Origin: Oikopleura dioica
Lineage: Eukaryota; Chordata; Appendicularia; Copelata; Oikopleuridae
Direction of reading: 5' to 3'
Assembly (NCBI GenBank): GCA_907165135.1
Contig: OU015568.1
Span: 13,586,501-13,650,500 of the forward strand
Length of the DNA: 64,000 nucleotides
Shown: one piece after another, positions 34,301 through 45,100 of the stretch
Position numbering within the stretch: the stretch's first letter is position 1
Layout: every line of letters starts with the position of its first letter
Notes under the pieces: generated by a model
What the model was told of the DNA's origin: nothing
The model's database searches: none
Seen by the model: only the letters and a program-made list of their open reading frames with translations
Program-made: the position numbers and the translations under genes

Positions 34301-35226
34301 CCTCCTTCAATCATCAAAAAAGAGACTTACCCTTTGAAAGAGTACTCTCTATCGAATCGAGTTTTTCTTGAATGAATTGATTGTTTTTGGCGCTTTCATC
34401 GAGCTTCTGCTGTGCTTCGGACAGGGCAAATTGTAATTCGTTGATTTTTGAAGCGCTATTTTGGTTTTCTAGGAGCTGGTGATCAAGTAAGTTCTTCTGC
34501 TCTTGTACAGTGGATTCTAGCATTGAAACTTTTGAGTGAAGTTCGTTGGATGTCTCCTGGGACGATTGCAGTCGTTCCTCTGATGATTTCAACGATTCCT
34601 GCAAGGAAACGCATTGTTCTGTCAGATCGCGTTCTATTTGCGTCTTAACAGATATCTCGGAGGACTTCTCATCGACTTCGAGAAGAAGTTGACTGTTTTT
34701 GGCGGTGAGTTCTGCGGCTAAAATATCTCGCTCGGCAATTTCTCTCTCTAATTGCTTTGTTTGAGTTTCTAGCTGTGAATATTTGGCTTCTAGGTCTTTC
34801 TGTTCATGATTGAGAAGAGTTATTCTATTTGTTACTTTATCAAGGGTTTTATCAATCTTTTCCTTTTGAAGAAGTTGAGCTTTTAGCTCTTTTATTTCAT
34901 TTCTGAGGTCGTTTTCGGCATTGGAGTTGTTGGCGGCGGCTGGGCGGGAAACTGGGGGACGGGAGTTAGTCTGGGCGGGTGGAGCTGCTGGTTGGAAATT
35001 TTCACCGTCATGAGTGGAGTGGTGTTGAATCAAGAGCTCGGGATCGGTGAAACGCTTTCGACAGACTGGACATTGAAAATCGCCTTGGCCTGATTCTGGG
35101 TTCGAAAACGACTATACGAACACTTATTGTACGATCTCGTGAACCTTTTCCTTCATTATCAATGGAAAGATTTTGCTCAAGTTTTCTCGTTGCTTCTTGT
35201 GCGGCTTCTTTTATCCTACTGAACAT
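31328..35226 (-). CDS. EEA1: Early endosome antigen 1 homologue (C2H2 + coiled coil + FYVE)
   Basis: EEA1 tethers early endosomes by binding Rab5 at its N-terminal zinc finger and PI3P at its C-terminal FYVE domain. N-terminus [20 protein letters not shown], then a C2H2 finger ([10 protein letters not shown] to [10 protein letters not shown]), then about 800 residues of coiled coil over many exons, then [46 protein letters not shown] and [16 protein letters not shown] before TGA. The RRHHCRKCG signature for PI3P binding is intact. The intron at 34167-33185 (983 bp, GT..AG) is far larger than its neighbours and holds two complete plus-strand genes. Identification rests on the end domains together; the coiled coil is shorter than in human EEA1. 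Confidence 0.9.
33280..33696 (+). CDS. Small single-pass membrane protein nested in EEA1 intron (A)
   Basis: Four exons: 33280-33310, 33359-33451, 33495-33535, 33607-33696, all phases consistent, 84 residues. Start [20 protein letters not shown]; one transmembrane segment [17 protein letters not shown] (about residues 44-60); acidic Ser/Glu-rich tail ending SVDDGDTP before TGA. Intron 1 is GA..AG (33311-33358), as in other appendicularian-type introns here. A pyrimidine-rich AG (GGGTTTCAG) precedes the start by 16 bases. Clean exon phases and a transmembrane segment across spliced exons argue that it is real. I do not recognise the family. It lies antisense within EEA1 intron 33185-34167. Confidence 0.65.
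33809..34144 (+). CDS. Small single-pass membrane protein nested in EEA1 intron (B)
   Basis: Three exons: 33809-33889, 33952-34015, 34059-34144; phases agree and give 76 residues. Start [37 protein letters not shown]; transmembrane segment [17 protein letters not shown]; lysine-rich tail PKKKAKEEA before TAA. A TTTTTAG one base before the ATG fits trans-splicing, so A and B may form a two-gene operon (112 bp apart). The stop lies only 23 bp from the end of the EEA1 intron, so the two mature transcripts nearly or actually overlap antisense. Topology would place the basic tail on the other side of the membrane from the N-terminus. Family unknown. Confidence 0.65.
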
Positions 35227-35410
35227 CTTAATACAAAAGTTTAAAAGTGAAACCTCTTTTTTCTTTAATTAACATCTTCGACAAAACGAATAAATAAATA
35301 GATATCGAGAATTTGTATATTTTTGAACATTTGTTGTTATCAATCAGTAGGATAAAGGTAGAGAAGTTGAACCAGAGGATATATTTGCTTCAAATCAAGA
35401 TGGATTAAGA

Positions 35411-35938
35411 TTAAATGTTGAATGATTCTCCGCAGCCACAGGTGCCTTTTATATTCGGGTTGCTAATGTTCACGTTAATAATTGATATGAGTTTGTGAAA
35501 ACACCTGAATATGAAGCCTTCTTCCAATTTATTTGAAGAGTAGTCCATTTCCGTGCCGAGAAGTGTCATTTGCGCTTTCATATCGATGATTACTGTGACT
35601 CCATCTTCAGTGACCTCAAAATTCAGTCAGCTTTTGAATGAGAATAGAAGTACTTACAGTTTCTTCGAACTTCTTTTTACTTTCAATATCGGCATGTTCC
35701 AGTGTGTAGGCCATTCCGTTGCAGCCCTTCGTGCGGAGACCGATTCTGAAGACCGCACTGTTGCTGGGTTCGTCTTGGGCCAAAATCTGCCATTGAAAAC
35801 TTTTATTTATGACAAGGGAAATGTATTTACTTTGAGACGATCGATAGCAGCAGGTGTAAACGTCAAGGGAGCTCTTGTAGGCGCGAGCGGCCTGGCCCTA
35901 GAACGGACAACGCGAATGGCACCAGCAGCGCGGGACAT
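35411..35938 (-). CDS. ISCA1: Mitochondrial iron-sulfur assembly protein ISCA1
   Basis: ISCA1 is an A-type carrier for mitochondrial [4Fe-4S] cluster maturation. Start MSRAAGAIRVVRSRARPLAP, an Arg/Ala-rich import-type N-terminus, then TRAPLTFTPAAIDRLK, AVFRIGLRTKGCNGMAYTLE (first cluster Cys), VTVIIDMKAQMTLLGTEMDY and ISNPNIKGTCGCGESFNI (the two C-terminal Cys) before TAA. All three ligand cysteines are present. Three exons with short introns. It sits 123 bp after LRRC57 and 185 bp before EEA1 on the same strand, and EEA1's ATG follows an AG directly, so these probably share a polycistronic transcript. Confidence 0.95.
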
Positions 35939-36060
35939 GACTTAAACCGACTTAGATTTCTAAACACTGGATTTGTTAGGAAGAAATGAGCGATATTTGA
36001 TTTGAATAGGAACAAGTAATGAATTTAAGGACTGCTTGGGAGATTATTTGAAGAACGGAA

Positions 36061-36937
36061 CTACTCGGCTTTTTGCTTTGAAGCTGTGTAACGCTTTGAA
36101 TATTCATCGTATCCATCCATATTCTGAAAATTCATTGGCTAAAGCAAGTCTTGCAAGAGGGTCACTTCACCTGCAACTCTTTTTCCGTGAAGATATTTCC
36201 ATCTGCAGAAATGACGGATATATTCGATTCCTTCAGAATATCAGTTGGAATGGATTGGAGACAGTTTTCTTCTACCCTCAGAACTTTTAATCTTGCACCT
36301 AAAATTGCATTTAGAAGAGAAATCAGGAAATTAAACTAACATTTTTTCAAGCCAGAAGGTAGCTTGCCGATTTGATTTTGATTGAGGTTGATTTCGATGC
36401 ATTTTAAATTCTCTATTCCGGCTTCATCGATTTCCGAGATTTTGTTTTTCTCGAGATTCAGCGCATCGAGTTGAGGTAAAGCGTAAATACATGAAGAAAG
36501 TCGTTTTATATGGTTATTTGAAAGGTCGAGCTAATAAAATTTAGTTGGAAAAATGTAGTTCTTCGTTGGTTACCGTTTTTAAATTTTTGCATTGCGAAAG
36601 GTCTGGAATCTTTGTCAGAACGTTGTTTGAGGCGAGCAGCGTCTCCAATTTGGGCAGCTAGACGATCAAATAAACAATGAAAAGAGCAAGATTTCCTTAC
36701 CATGCTAACGTTAATCTCCGTTAGTCTATTGTTGCTGATTTTCAGCATTTTCATCATTCCCATTCGTTCGATTCCACTGGGCCATCGAGCGAGCCGATTG
36801 TTTGACGCATCGAGGGTGCGCAACTTTGTGATTTTGAAAATCTCCGGCGGAATTTCTTCCAATTTCAAATTGGCGATTGTACAGACGCCAGTCTTTTGCG
36901 CCGTCTCAAGATGTAGCTTGCTTCCCTTGTTGCCCAT
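36061..36937 (-). CDS. LRRC57: Leucine-rich repeat protein LRRC57
   Basis: Start MGNKGSKLHLETAQKTGVCT matches the LRRC57 N-terminus, with a Gly2/Lys context suited to N-myristoylation. LRRs include LKLEEIPPEIFKITKLRTLD and KMLKISNNRLTEINVSM, and later ARLKVLRVEENCLQSIPTDI. The C-terminal signature NMDGYDEYSKRYTASKQKAE is the conserved end (human has ELEGYDKYMERFTATKKK). Five or so exons with short introns. The cellular role is poorly known; membrane association is inferred from the N-terminus. It lies 88 bp downstream of a membrane-protein gene and 123 bp upstream of ISCA1. Confidence 0.93.
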
Positions 36938-37024
36938 TTCTCAGCATCTGAACGCAATTAATCAATCATGAGAATTTCTACGTGACGGAATGAAGAATCA
37001 GTGAGATAGGAAGAAATAAAAGAA

Positions 37025-37498
37025 CTAGGCAAATTTCTTAAGAATGAAATAAAGCTCAATGCAAGCCAGAATCGACCCAAAAACAAGACCAACAGCAAAA
37101 CGCATCAATATCTCGTGAAAAATATTGCACAAGAAATACTCGCAGAGAATGAAGACGCACAACATGGAAACGAGAATGGTAACAAAAGGTCCGATGGAAT
37201 CGAGGGTTTCTTTGACGGGCGAAGCTTTCGCGATGGAAGAGTAAGCCGTTGACTTTTTGTTCTGAACCAGAGCTTCGTAGTGGACATGTTGAGCTTTTGC
37301 GCGGACCAGTTCGATGTCTTTCTGGGCGACGGGTGACGATGGCTTCGTTTCTATCCCTTTTGGGAGCTCCTTAATTGGGTTGAGTGTTTCTAGAACAGAC
37401 TTGTTGATCAGGGATGAAAAAATAAAGATAATCAGTTTGAAGAAGAAAAATGAGTCGCAGCCGGGCAAGCAAAAAAGGAGCCAAGGCGCGCAAAACAA
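37025..37498 (-). CDS. Unknown small multi-pass membrane protein
   Basis: The reliable part runs from about 37408 (SVLETLNPIKELPKG) through a polar stretch (AQKDIELVRAKAQHVHYEAL) and VKETLDSIGPFVTILVSMLC to two transmembrane segments (about SIGPFVTILVSMLCVFILCE and ILMRFAVGLVFGSILACIEL) and the end FILKKFA before TAG. The first part is uncertain. The ATG at 37498 gives a hydrophobic leader that would overlap the start of the divergent plus-strand gene, but a strong acceptor (TCATCCCTGATCAACAAG) at about 37410 suggests an intron and a different first exon. Family not recognised. It appears to head the LRRC57-ISCA1-EEA1-ECI run. Confidence 0.55.
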   Translation of the reverse strand: MFCAPWLLFCLPGCDSFFFFKLIIFIFSSLINKSVLETLNPIKELPKGIETKPSSPVAQKDIELVRAKAQHVHYEALVQNKKSTAYSSIAKASPVKETLDSIGPFVTILVSMLCVFILCEYFLCNIFHEILMRFAVGLVFGSILACIELYFILKKFA

Positions 37499-37928
37499 GT
37501 CAGCAAGTCAGCAAAAAACATGGCAAATCTCAAAAGGTATAGAATCGCGGAATTATCAAATTTACTTTTACTAGGGAGGAAAGCATTCTCAGAAATTCTT
37601 GAGCAGACGAAAATCCTCAATTACGACAGAAAAATTCCTGACGATGATGAAAGGAGACGAGTTGCTCAAAAGATCTGTCGAAATTCTTTCCAGGTAACTC
37701 TTCTTCAAAGAAAATGGTCTTATGAACAATGCTAGTGCCGAGCGAAAACGACGGGCAGATCAAGCTCTGGCTGAAAAGCTCGAAAAAGCGAGGATTCAAG
37801 AGCAAGAAAAAGCAAGACAAGTTAAACTTGCTGAAAAATCCGCCGAGAAAATAAGCAAAGATCTCGCCAAGCTCAGAGAGGAAATGAAAAAACGATACAA
37901 ACAGTTGAAAAAGCAAGGAAAAGTTTAA
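37451..37928 (+). CDS. Small lysine-rich coiled-coil protein, unknown
   Basis: Three exons from ATG 37451: MSRSRASKKGAKARKTSQQV onwards, GGKHSQKFLSRRKSSITTEK, MMKGDELLKRSVEIL, and a helical Lys/Glu-rich C-terminal half (SAERKRRADQALAEKLEKAR to MKKRYKQLKKQGKV) before TAA. About 130 residues, strongly basic, with a predicted coiled coil. AATAAA at 37973-37978 would serve as polyadenylation signal. It is divergent from the membrane-protein gene, with starts overlapping or within tens of bases. Family not recognised; nuclear or cytoskeletal roles are both possible. Confidence 0.65.
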
Positions 37929-38377
37929 TGCATTTTCTGCTGTTTTTTCGATATTCTGTTCGCTGTACTTTTAATAAATAAGTTATCTATTTAAAATGAC
38001 ATCTTTCAAGCATAAAAAACAATCTTGAAAGCTGCAAAGTACTTTACCTGAAGTTTGAACTTCGCATGTTCTAGCGCATCCCACCCAAAAGCATTCGACA
38101 CTTTGACCTCTTTATCAACCTTTGCTTTCTCATTCCTTTTCTCATTTTCGTCCTTTTTGTCTGTTTTGCCTCTTTTTCTTTGACGCACCATAATAAGTTT
38201 ATCTCGCAATCGTCTCGTAATAGCGCGATGAATCTCCACCAGCGTTGATTGGGCCGCGATGCGAAAGAACGAGACCGATTGGGCCCGCGTAGATTAGCGC
38301 GAAGATTCCAGAGCCAGTAAATTTTTGAAGAATTTAGCACTTGAGGGAAGAAGTTGTTAATTTTGAAAGAAGAAAGG
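37929..38377 (+). promoter_or_regulatory. Upstream region of the COMT-like gene with two inverted CCAAT boxes
   Basis: ATTGG occurs at 38248-38252 and 38278-38282, 30 bp apart in a G/C-rich patch about 100-130 bp before the COMT-like ATG (38378). Inverted CCAAT boxes at this distance fit an NF-Y type proximal promoter (established motif, inferred use). A minus-strand open frame at 38006-38239 in this interval is Lys-rich but unsupported. Confidence 0.4.
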
Positions 38378-39958
38378 ATGGAAGGCTCGAATTGGAAAGA
38401 GAAATTCTCCCAGCTGCTCTCTCCTCAATCAGTAAATGATGTCATTCTTCTTTGTATGGTAATTTTGTGTGCCGAAGAATTTTTTGAGAATATGTCTTGA
38501 CGTGCATATGATGGAAAATTCTTCTAATAAGTTCAAATATTTATACGTATAAGGTGAAAAAATGTATTCTAATTCCGCGCCTTTCCGTAAAATTTATTCA
38601 TGAAATTATCTGATTCACCGATTTTGCGAAGCACTGAAGGTCTAGGGCAAAAATAACAGAGGCTGATATTGTTGCGCAGATTCTTTTTTATCCTTTTTAG
38701 CCGCGAAAAATATTTCTCATCCTATTACTTTTTCAATGAACACCTGTCTGCAAACGTCCTATGGCCTGACAAATCGAGACAGTATGATTTGATCTGAGGC
38801 TGTTAACTCACCCATCGTAGCCATGGAAGCGTCTTTTCCGCCCGTGAAAAAAAGTCGCGGTCGCTCATTATTCCCGAATAAGGCGATATCGCGGCGCTCA
38901 GCGCGACTGCCAGATGTGAAGTCCGCATCGCTACGGATTTCCTGACTGACATATTCTATTAGGCAGGCTTCATACTTTATACCCTCATCCAGCATCTCAT
39001 CAAGCATACTTTCAAATCATGGTTCCAAAAGGTAAGTTGAGGGGAGTTTGAGATGGAGCGGACCAAAATACTTTCCAGGGAAACTTCTACTTTCCAACAC
39101 CCGGGAAGATTCATCGCCTTCATTTTCAAAACTGGCTTTCTGGAAAAAGTCAACCTCAGAGAATTAGAAATTACATAAAAGGTAATTGATATCTGTAGTT
39201 TTGTCTTTGTATATTTTTATTGAAGATCGAAATTGCTCGGAACCGCAGAAAATTATCGACGCAATGGACGAGTACGGAGCCAATGTCGAATGGCATCCTA
39301 GCTATGGGGTTGAAAAAGCCAGAATAATCCGCTCGATTCTTGAAAAAATCTCAGCTGAGAAATCTGAAGCTCTAAATATTGCCGAATTCGGGTCATATGC
39401 TGGTTATATGACAGTTCTTCTTGGGTCATCACTGCGGAATAATTCAAAGATGTACTCTGTGGAGGAAGATTCCGAGTATTCCGACATCTCCTCTGAAATT
39501 TTCCGGTAAAGAATTACTTTAGGAGCATTTGTGAGCATAATTTTCTTGAAGAACGGCTGGACTGTCCAACTGCCAATTCTTGAACGACTCGGCAGAATCA
39601 GCTGTTTCTACAATCAGAGACCTTCATGACGGACAACTCGATTTAGTACTCCTTGATGTTAATACCGAGCAATATCTGCCGACTTTCATTCAACTTCAGA
39701 AAACTGGTCTCATCGGAAAAGGTTCTCAATCATTTCGCTCGTCATTCAATTTTGATTTTAGGAACAACTGTTATCGCCAACAATGCCATCGAGCCAGGCC
39801 TTCCGGATTTTCTCATTTACGTTCGAACTGCTCCAGAGCTTTTCTCCAGTACCCTTCATCCCTGCGTAAGTCAGAGCAAATTATCAAATGCCTATGCTTA
39901 TTAGAAAAATGGATACGAAGATCTTCGCGATGGACTCGAAGAAGTGAACATTCTTTAG
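38378..39958 (+). CDS. COMT-like O-methyltransferase with altered metal site
   Basis: Catechol O-methyltransferase fold. Seven exons; exon 1 is 38378-38458 and exon 2 is 39005-39031 after a 546-bp intron. Landmarks: GNFYFPTPGKIHRL; IIDAMDEYGANVEWHPSYGV; LNIAEFGSYAGYMTVLLGSS (SAM-binding GxYxGY); MYSVEEDSE; DLVLLDVNTEQYLPTFIQL; KGTTVIANNAIEPGLPDFL; and YEDLRDGLEEVNIL before TAG. In vertebrate COMT the second metal ligand and neighbour are Asp-Asn (LADNV) and a catalytic Lys follows the first Asp (DHWKD). Here these read IANNA and DVNTE, so a ligand Asp and the Lys are replaced. Fold assignment is firm, but catechol methylation is doubtful. The N-terminal exons carry a signal-anchor-like segment (VILLCM). 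Confidence 0.85.
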
Positions 39959-40286
39959 AATATTTTAATTGCTTAAACCATTCCCTAACTTTTCGCTCAC
40001 ACTTTCAACAATAATGACCATGTTACTTCACAATTGCCTAGTTTCCTCAAGAACAATCTGTGCCTTCTAATACATTAATATTTCATTTAATACAGTTGAA
40101 AACGGGATGTTTTCACTTGATCTCGGCGCTCGAAATTTGCGTAGTCTTATCACAAGCTGGCGTGTTCCTGGGAGATGGGCGTGCGCACGCCCTCTTTACC
40201 GAATTCTCCGCATACCACGGAAGTATATAATCAGCAGGAATACTAACTCAGGCAGCAACAAAATATCCAACAAGCTATTTACGAAC
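39959..40286 (+). promoter_or_regulatory. Promoter of the bZIP gene with TATA box
   Basis: TATATAA at 40224-40230 lies 57 bp before the ATG at 40287, within G/C-rich flanks, a classical core-promoter arrangement. This argues that translation starts at 40287 rather than at the earlier in-frame ATG (40107), which would be upstream of transcription. It also suggests the gene is transcribed alone rather than from an operon. Confidence 0.6.
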
Positions 40287-40967
40287 ATGGCATACATGTA
40301 TCCTTGCGCAGCCAACATGCAAACCGGTCAATTTTGCAACACCGTTGAGCCCTCCTACATGGCGGAGCTCTTCAACCAAACTCAAAGCATGATCCATTAC
40401 GGTCATGGAAATATGGTCATGCCAAACATGCCGCCCAACGAAAATGTCAAACCCGACTTTCCGGTAATGAAGATGGAACCCGTCAGTCCTACTTCAAGCA
40501 AACCAGCGAGCCCGATTTCCAGCCAACCCGCCAGTCCGCAGAAGCCAACAAAGCAGCAAAAGCGACCTGGTCCGGCTCCGGCGATACCAGATGATCGAAT
40601 CAGCTCCATTGAACTCATGAAGCGAAATCAACGAAGAGAACGAAATCGGTCAGCTGCCGCCCGTTGCCGCCAAAAGCGTGCAGTCCGAATCGAGCAGCTT
40701 GAAACCGAAGTTATTCGACTTAATCAAGAAAAACAACGATGCTTTGATGAGAATCAAGCTTTGTTGGCACAGATAGCATACTTAAAAGAGCAGCTCAACA
40801 ATGTCTCCGGTTCCCCAACTTTTCCAGACAACCATTTTCCAACCACGCCGACATCTGTTTCCAATCCGTCTACAGCCCCTTCTTCCACTGAAAACTTCTT
40901 CAATAACTTTGACTTTCCTCTTTACCAGAACCAGACGAATCGACAATTTCGATCATATTCTTCATAA
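40287..40967 (+). CDS. bZIP transcription factor (ATF2/Fos-Jun class)
   Basis: Single exon, 226 residues, start MAYMYPCAANMQTGQFCNTV. The middle is Pro/Ser-rich with repeated SP motifs (EPVSPTSSKPASPISSQPAS), likely proline-directed kinase sites. The basic region is RRERNRSAAARCRQKRAVR, with the DNA-contacting N-x-x-A-A-x-x-C-R pattern. The leucine zipper follows at heptad spacing (IEQLETEVIRLNQEKQRC, then ENQALLAQIAYLKEQL). RNRSAAARCRQKR is closest to the ATF2/ATF7 type, but the N-terminal C2H2 finger of ATF2 is absent, so I do not assign a symbol. TATA-driven and intronless, as in immediate-early genes (inference). AATAAA at about 41001. Confidence 0.85.
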   Translation: MAYMYPCAANMQTGQFCNTVEPSYMAELFNQTQSMIHYGHGNMVMPNMPPNENVKPDFPVMKMEPVSPTSSKPASPISSQPASPQKPTKQQKRPGPAPAIPDDRISSIELMKRNQRRERNRSAAARCRQKRAVRIEQLETEVIRLNQEKQRCFDENQALLAQIAYLKEQLNNVSGSPTFPDNHFPTTPTSVSNPSTAPSSTENFFNNFDFPLYQNQTNRQFRSYSS

Positions 40968-41078
40968 ACGTCCTTTTATCCTGTCAAAAACTGTGTAGCC
41001 CTAATAAAAAGTAATCAAGCAAAATCCGCTTCAGAACTTTTTCTTGACGTTTGAATAAATAATTTATTGAGGATAAAA

Positions 41079-41902
41079 TTAGGCAGGTTCACGTTTTTTA
41101 AGAAGCTCATCAATATTAAGAGGCTTGATTTCACCACAATCAACAATTTTAATGGCAGCAGGATATAGAGTTCCTGGCATTCTAGACATGTCCATTTGAT
41201 CCAACAGTTTATCTCCTGTTTGGCACTCTCCGAAAACAACGAATCGCCCGCTTAGTTCGTCGAGCTAGAATTGCTTATGGTGAGAAATTTTTCCCGAGCA
41301 TGCACCTTATTCAAAGTGATAAAGAACATCGATCCATTTGTATTCGGCTCTCCTCTATTCGCCATTACGAGTAAACCCCGCTTGTCAACGGGTATTTCTA
41401 AATTTTCATCGTCGAAGTCTCCACCATAGATAGAAAACGGCTCATGATCTCCTGACACGTCACCGCAAAGAATCAACTTTTGGAAATCGACATCTTCGAC
41501 TTTGGTTCCCAATAGGATGATTAATAAATATCATTAGCTTTTCCGGTTGCAAAAGGCCATAAAGTCCGACAATTAATATATAATTGTCTGGCAATTAATC
41601 ACATGTCTTATATGAATGTCCGGCTTCTCCGGTACACAGTTGTCGGAAGTTTTCCGCAGTTCTTGGCACCACCTGATAAACATCTATTGATGTCTCGTAA
41701 GAGATATAATAGTTACCTTATCGTAGAGGTACATATTGATTCTTTGAGGAACATGATTTCCTATTTGGAAGTCAATAAAAACGCGTTTTGACGAAAGTTG
41801 GCCTATATTTTGCGAAATAGACATTTTCGTGTGCTTCAACGGAGTAGCAGCAACTACTGAAGGGCCCATTTGCTGGCCTGATTTTTTAACCGCGTTTCCC
41901 AT
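41079..41902 (-). CDS. Cyclophilin-type peptidyl-prolyl isomerase-like protein (PPIL6-like)
   Basis: Start ATG 41902, ten bases after an acceptor (TATGGTTACAG), then an N-terminal extension and the cyclophilin fold: [118 protein letters not shown] and an end ELLKKREPA before TAA. Five short introns. The catalytic FHR of active cyclophilins is FQK here, so isomerase activity is doubtful. The [11 protein letters not shown] to NGSMFF stretch resembles human PPIL6 in remembered pattern. It is the last gene of the long minus-strand run; AATAAA lies near 41060, and the convergent bZIP 3' end is about 80 bp away. Confidence 0.8.
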
Positions 41903-42190
41903 TATCCGCCAGTCTGTAACCATAATAAAAATGACACTTGTGGAATAAGATATTTTTCAAACACATTATTAGTTGTTTCACAGGCCTTGAACGATGCAAT
42001 CGGTCTGACAGTGGCTCAATTCCTTGCAGATCTCAAGAAATTGTTGAAAAGTTCGGAAGAGGGTTCGAGGATCGAAAAACAGTGAATGTGTTGTGAGTCA
42101 ACCTGTGGCAGATAGAAGTGGTCAACGGAACGGCTTAACTACCGGCGTAGATGAGTCCTTCAAAGAGCCCACAACTTGTTGAAAATCCTC

Positions 42191-45100
42191 TCAGTAACCC
42201 AATTTCTTGTTCAAAGCCGTCGAGCCATCCCCAGATTGATCTGAAAAGAAATACAGTCTTTCTAGTGTATATATTCAATAAAACCAAAGAGCAGACACTT
42301 TCATGTCTAAAGTCTTACTTTCAGGAGGAACCCAAGTGGAGACCATTTCGTCGTCGTCATAGTTGACGTCAAATTGTCTGCTTGACTGGCTAATCTTCTT
42401 CTCGTTCTTCTTCCGCTTAGCATCTAGTTCGATGGAATCTTTATCGCCTTTTGACAGATAAAACTTTGAAGCAAAAATAATTGCGATTGAAGATTTGTTA
42501 ATGACGATTTATTTTTATCCTCCCCTGATACAGCGTACTCAGCGTTGAACTGAGTTTTTGTGATACCACTGAGGGTACCAACAATTTTTCGCTTTTGATT
42601 GTTTTTTGGAACTTCTTGGACATTTGTGGCAGTGCTGTTTATTTGGCTAGTTTGTTTCGGTTTCTCAGAATCAACGTCAAAGAGTTTAATTGATTTTCGT
42701 GTGTCGTTTTCTTTTTCTGTCTTATCTACGAATAGTTCAAAGTTCATGTTCGTTCTTGCTGTATACTAAAAAATAGAACCCCTGTCGCAAAATTGATGCT
42801 CAAGGCAGGATCTGATTTGAATGTTTAATGTATTTCATCCAGCATAAGCTGGGTTCAGATAATGGAAAATATTTTCTTTTCGGAAAAATTGTGAACGGTT
42901 ATCACATGGAAAGCTTCTATAAAATTCCATATTCACCTGCTTTAGAGATGTCTTCTTCATCAGAATCATTCTCGACTACATCAGTTTTTGCTATATTGAT
43001 TTCCATCTTATTAATTGTGTCTGCAGCTGGTATTTTTTTCTTGGTCATCATAGAACCCGCAGATGTGACTCGACCTTTCATCAGAGAAGGCACTTTCCGA
43101 GATCCGGTATGTGTTGAAGTCGGTTTGAGAATATCGGGAAGAGCTGCTGGAGCGGCCGCAGTAGCCAACTTCTTCCAATGAGCCAGGTCCTTTGACAACT
43201 CTGCTTTTCTGCGATGCATTTTTGATCGGGTCATGCTATCGAGCGCTCCCCCAGATTTGACTGTTTTCATAAATGCTTCGAGAGGATCATCTGATGACTT
43301 AAACTGCTCCCTTTGTTTCCTATCTAAATAAGCTCATTTTCCACTCGCCCAATTTAAAGCTACCTCTCTCAATTTTTCGGATAAGTGAGTCGTACTCAGC
43401 TTGAGTTTTATTTAGATTTTCCATTATTTCGTCGTACGAGATCGCTTTCTCCTTTTTCTGTTTTCCAGTCGTCGCCAACTTACGCTTCTTACGTTTATTT
43501 TCTAGGTCGCCGGTTCGATCGTAGAAGTTGTCTTCGTCGGAATCGTAGAAATCGTTTTGCTCCAGTTTGTCTCGTTTACTTCTAGCCTTAAAAATGAAGT
43601 TTTGCTTATTATCTATAGAATTATCTCATGCCTTAGCGTTCTGGTCAAAAATTCCATTTCTATCCAGCATCTTACAGGCTTCAAGAGCACAGTGTGTCTT
43701 CGCGCCCAATTTTCCCTCTCCTTCCGCTTCGACTGTGATTCCAGATGCGCCGTCACCTATCGGAAGTTCTAGCTTGCAAATCCATTTTCCTTTGGGAGTT
43801 TGTTGAAAGTCCCATGGTGGTTCCATCATATCCGACGTAAAGAAGTGATTGATAGCTTTGAGTGGGTCTTTGTTGTAGAACGCATTTGGATTCAATTCAG
43901 TCTAAATTATTCCGGTAATAAGCGGGATGAATTATTAATTAATTTACCTTCAGAAATGATGGTGTCTTTCCATCACCTCCGATCGGCGCATTTACATCTT
44001 CTGAATCATCATCGTCCCAGGCGTCCTCAGTGAAACCCCAGTTCACTCCCTCTTCCTCCTTGGCCTTTCCTTTCGCCTTTTCTTCTTCGTCATCAGAATC
44101 ATCCTCGCCAAGCATTTGCTTTTCAAGCTTGCGTTGTTTCTTTTTGAACTGTTCACGCAATTCGAACCCTGATTCTTTGGATTCCTATGTTCGGAGATCT
44201 TTATTCGCACACCTCTCAATTCATGCAAAATTTCTATACCAGAACTAACTAGACGGAAAGTGGTTGGAAACTTGTACGCTGTCTAGACACTGATGATTTA
44301 AATTTGATGATCCCTTGCCTCAAGTTGGTCATCATCTGGCCCGACCATAATGTACTTCCGGGTTGAGTTTCCAATTTCCAAGACGGACCCGACAGTGCAT
44401 CGAACATACTGATGTGGACGCAGCTTCATTTTGTTAAGCTTCACACCATTGCTACTGCCGTAGTCGAGTAGTTTCCACGTCTTGTCTTGAGCATGCCATT
44501 GAAGAATACAGTGATACCTTGAGACCGATGGATGTTCAAGTCGCAGATCGCACGTTTCCCATTTTCCAAGGACATGACAGCTCTTCCCGCTGAGCTGATA
44601 CTTTCCTAAGAGATGAAATTACATTTTATATTAAAATTACTACTGACTTTACCGATAATTTTGCCATTTTTGAGAACTTCTAGCTTGTAAGATTCTTCTT
44701 CGCATATGCTAGTCCAAACAGGCTCTCTGTAGGAAAAGCTTGGGGCCGTTTTACTGGAGGAGATCTTCTTTGGTGGCACTGGATCTGCTTTGTTGGGGGA
44801 ACTTTGAGGAAGTGATGGGGCTTTAAATCCTGAAGATTCCTGAACAGCAGGCTGGGGATAAGCTTTGCATACTTCCTCATTCGGTTGTTCTTCACTATCA
44901 TTCGCGAGTGTGGCATCTGTGAATAGATAAAGATTATTCTTCACTGAATGTGTATTGCTACACTCACCTTTCTTCTCTGAATCCGATGATTTATTTTCTT
45001 CACTTGTTTCCTCTGCATCTGGAATAACAACTTCTCGCTGAGCAAGAACAGCAAGTACGTCTGCTGACGGCATCGCCGGGCCTTTTCTCACGGCATCAGC

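Noticed and set aside
38006-38239. Minus-strand Lys-rich open frame of 77 codons
   Set aside because: Low-complexity and partly within the promoter region of the COMT-like gene; no homologue or consistent exon partner was found.
38759-39007. Minus-strand open frame of 82 codons
   Set aside because: It falls inside the first intron of the COMT-like gene on the other strand and lacks recognisable features.
41980-42084. Short amphipathic frame on the plus strand (ALNDAIGLTVAQFLADLKKL) after a good acceptor
   Set aside because: No upstream exon or start was found, and the opposite strand is also open; 105 bp is too short to support.
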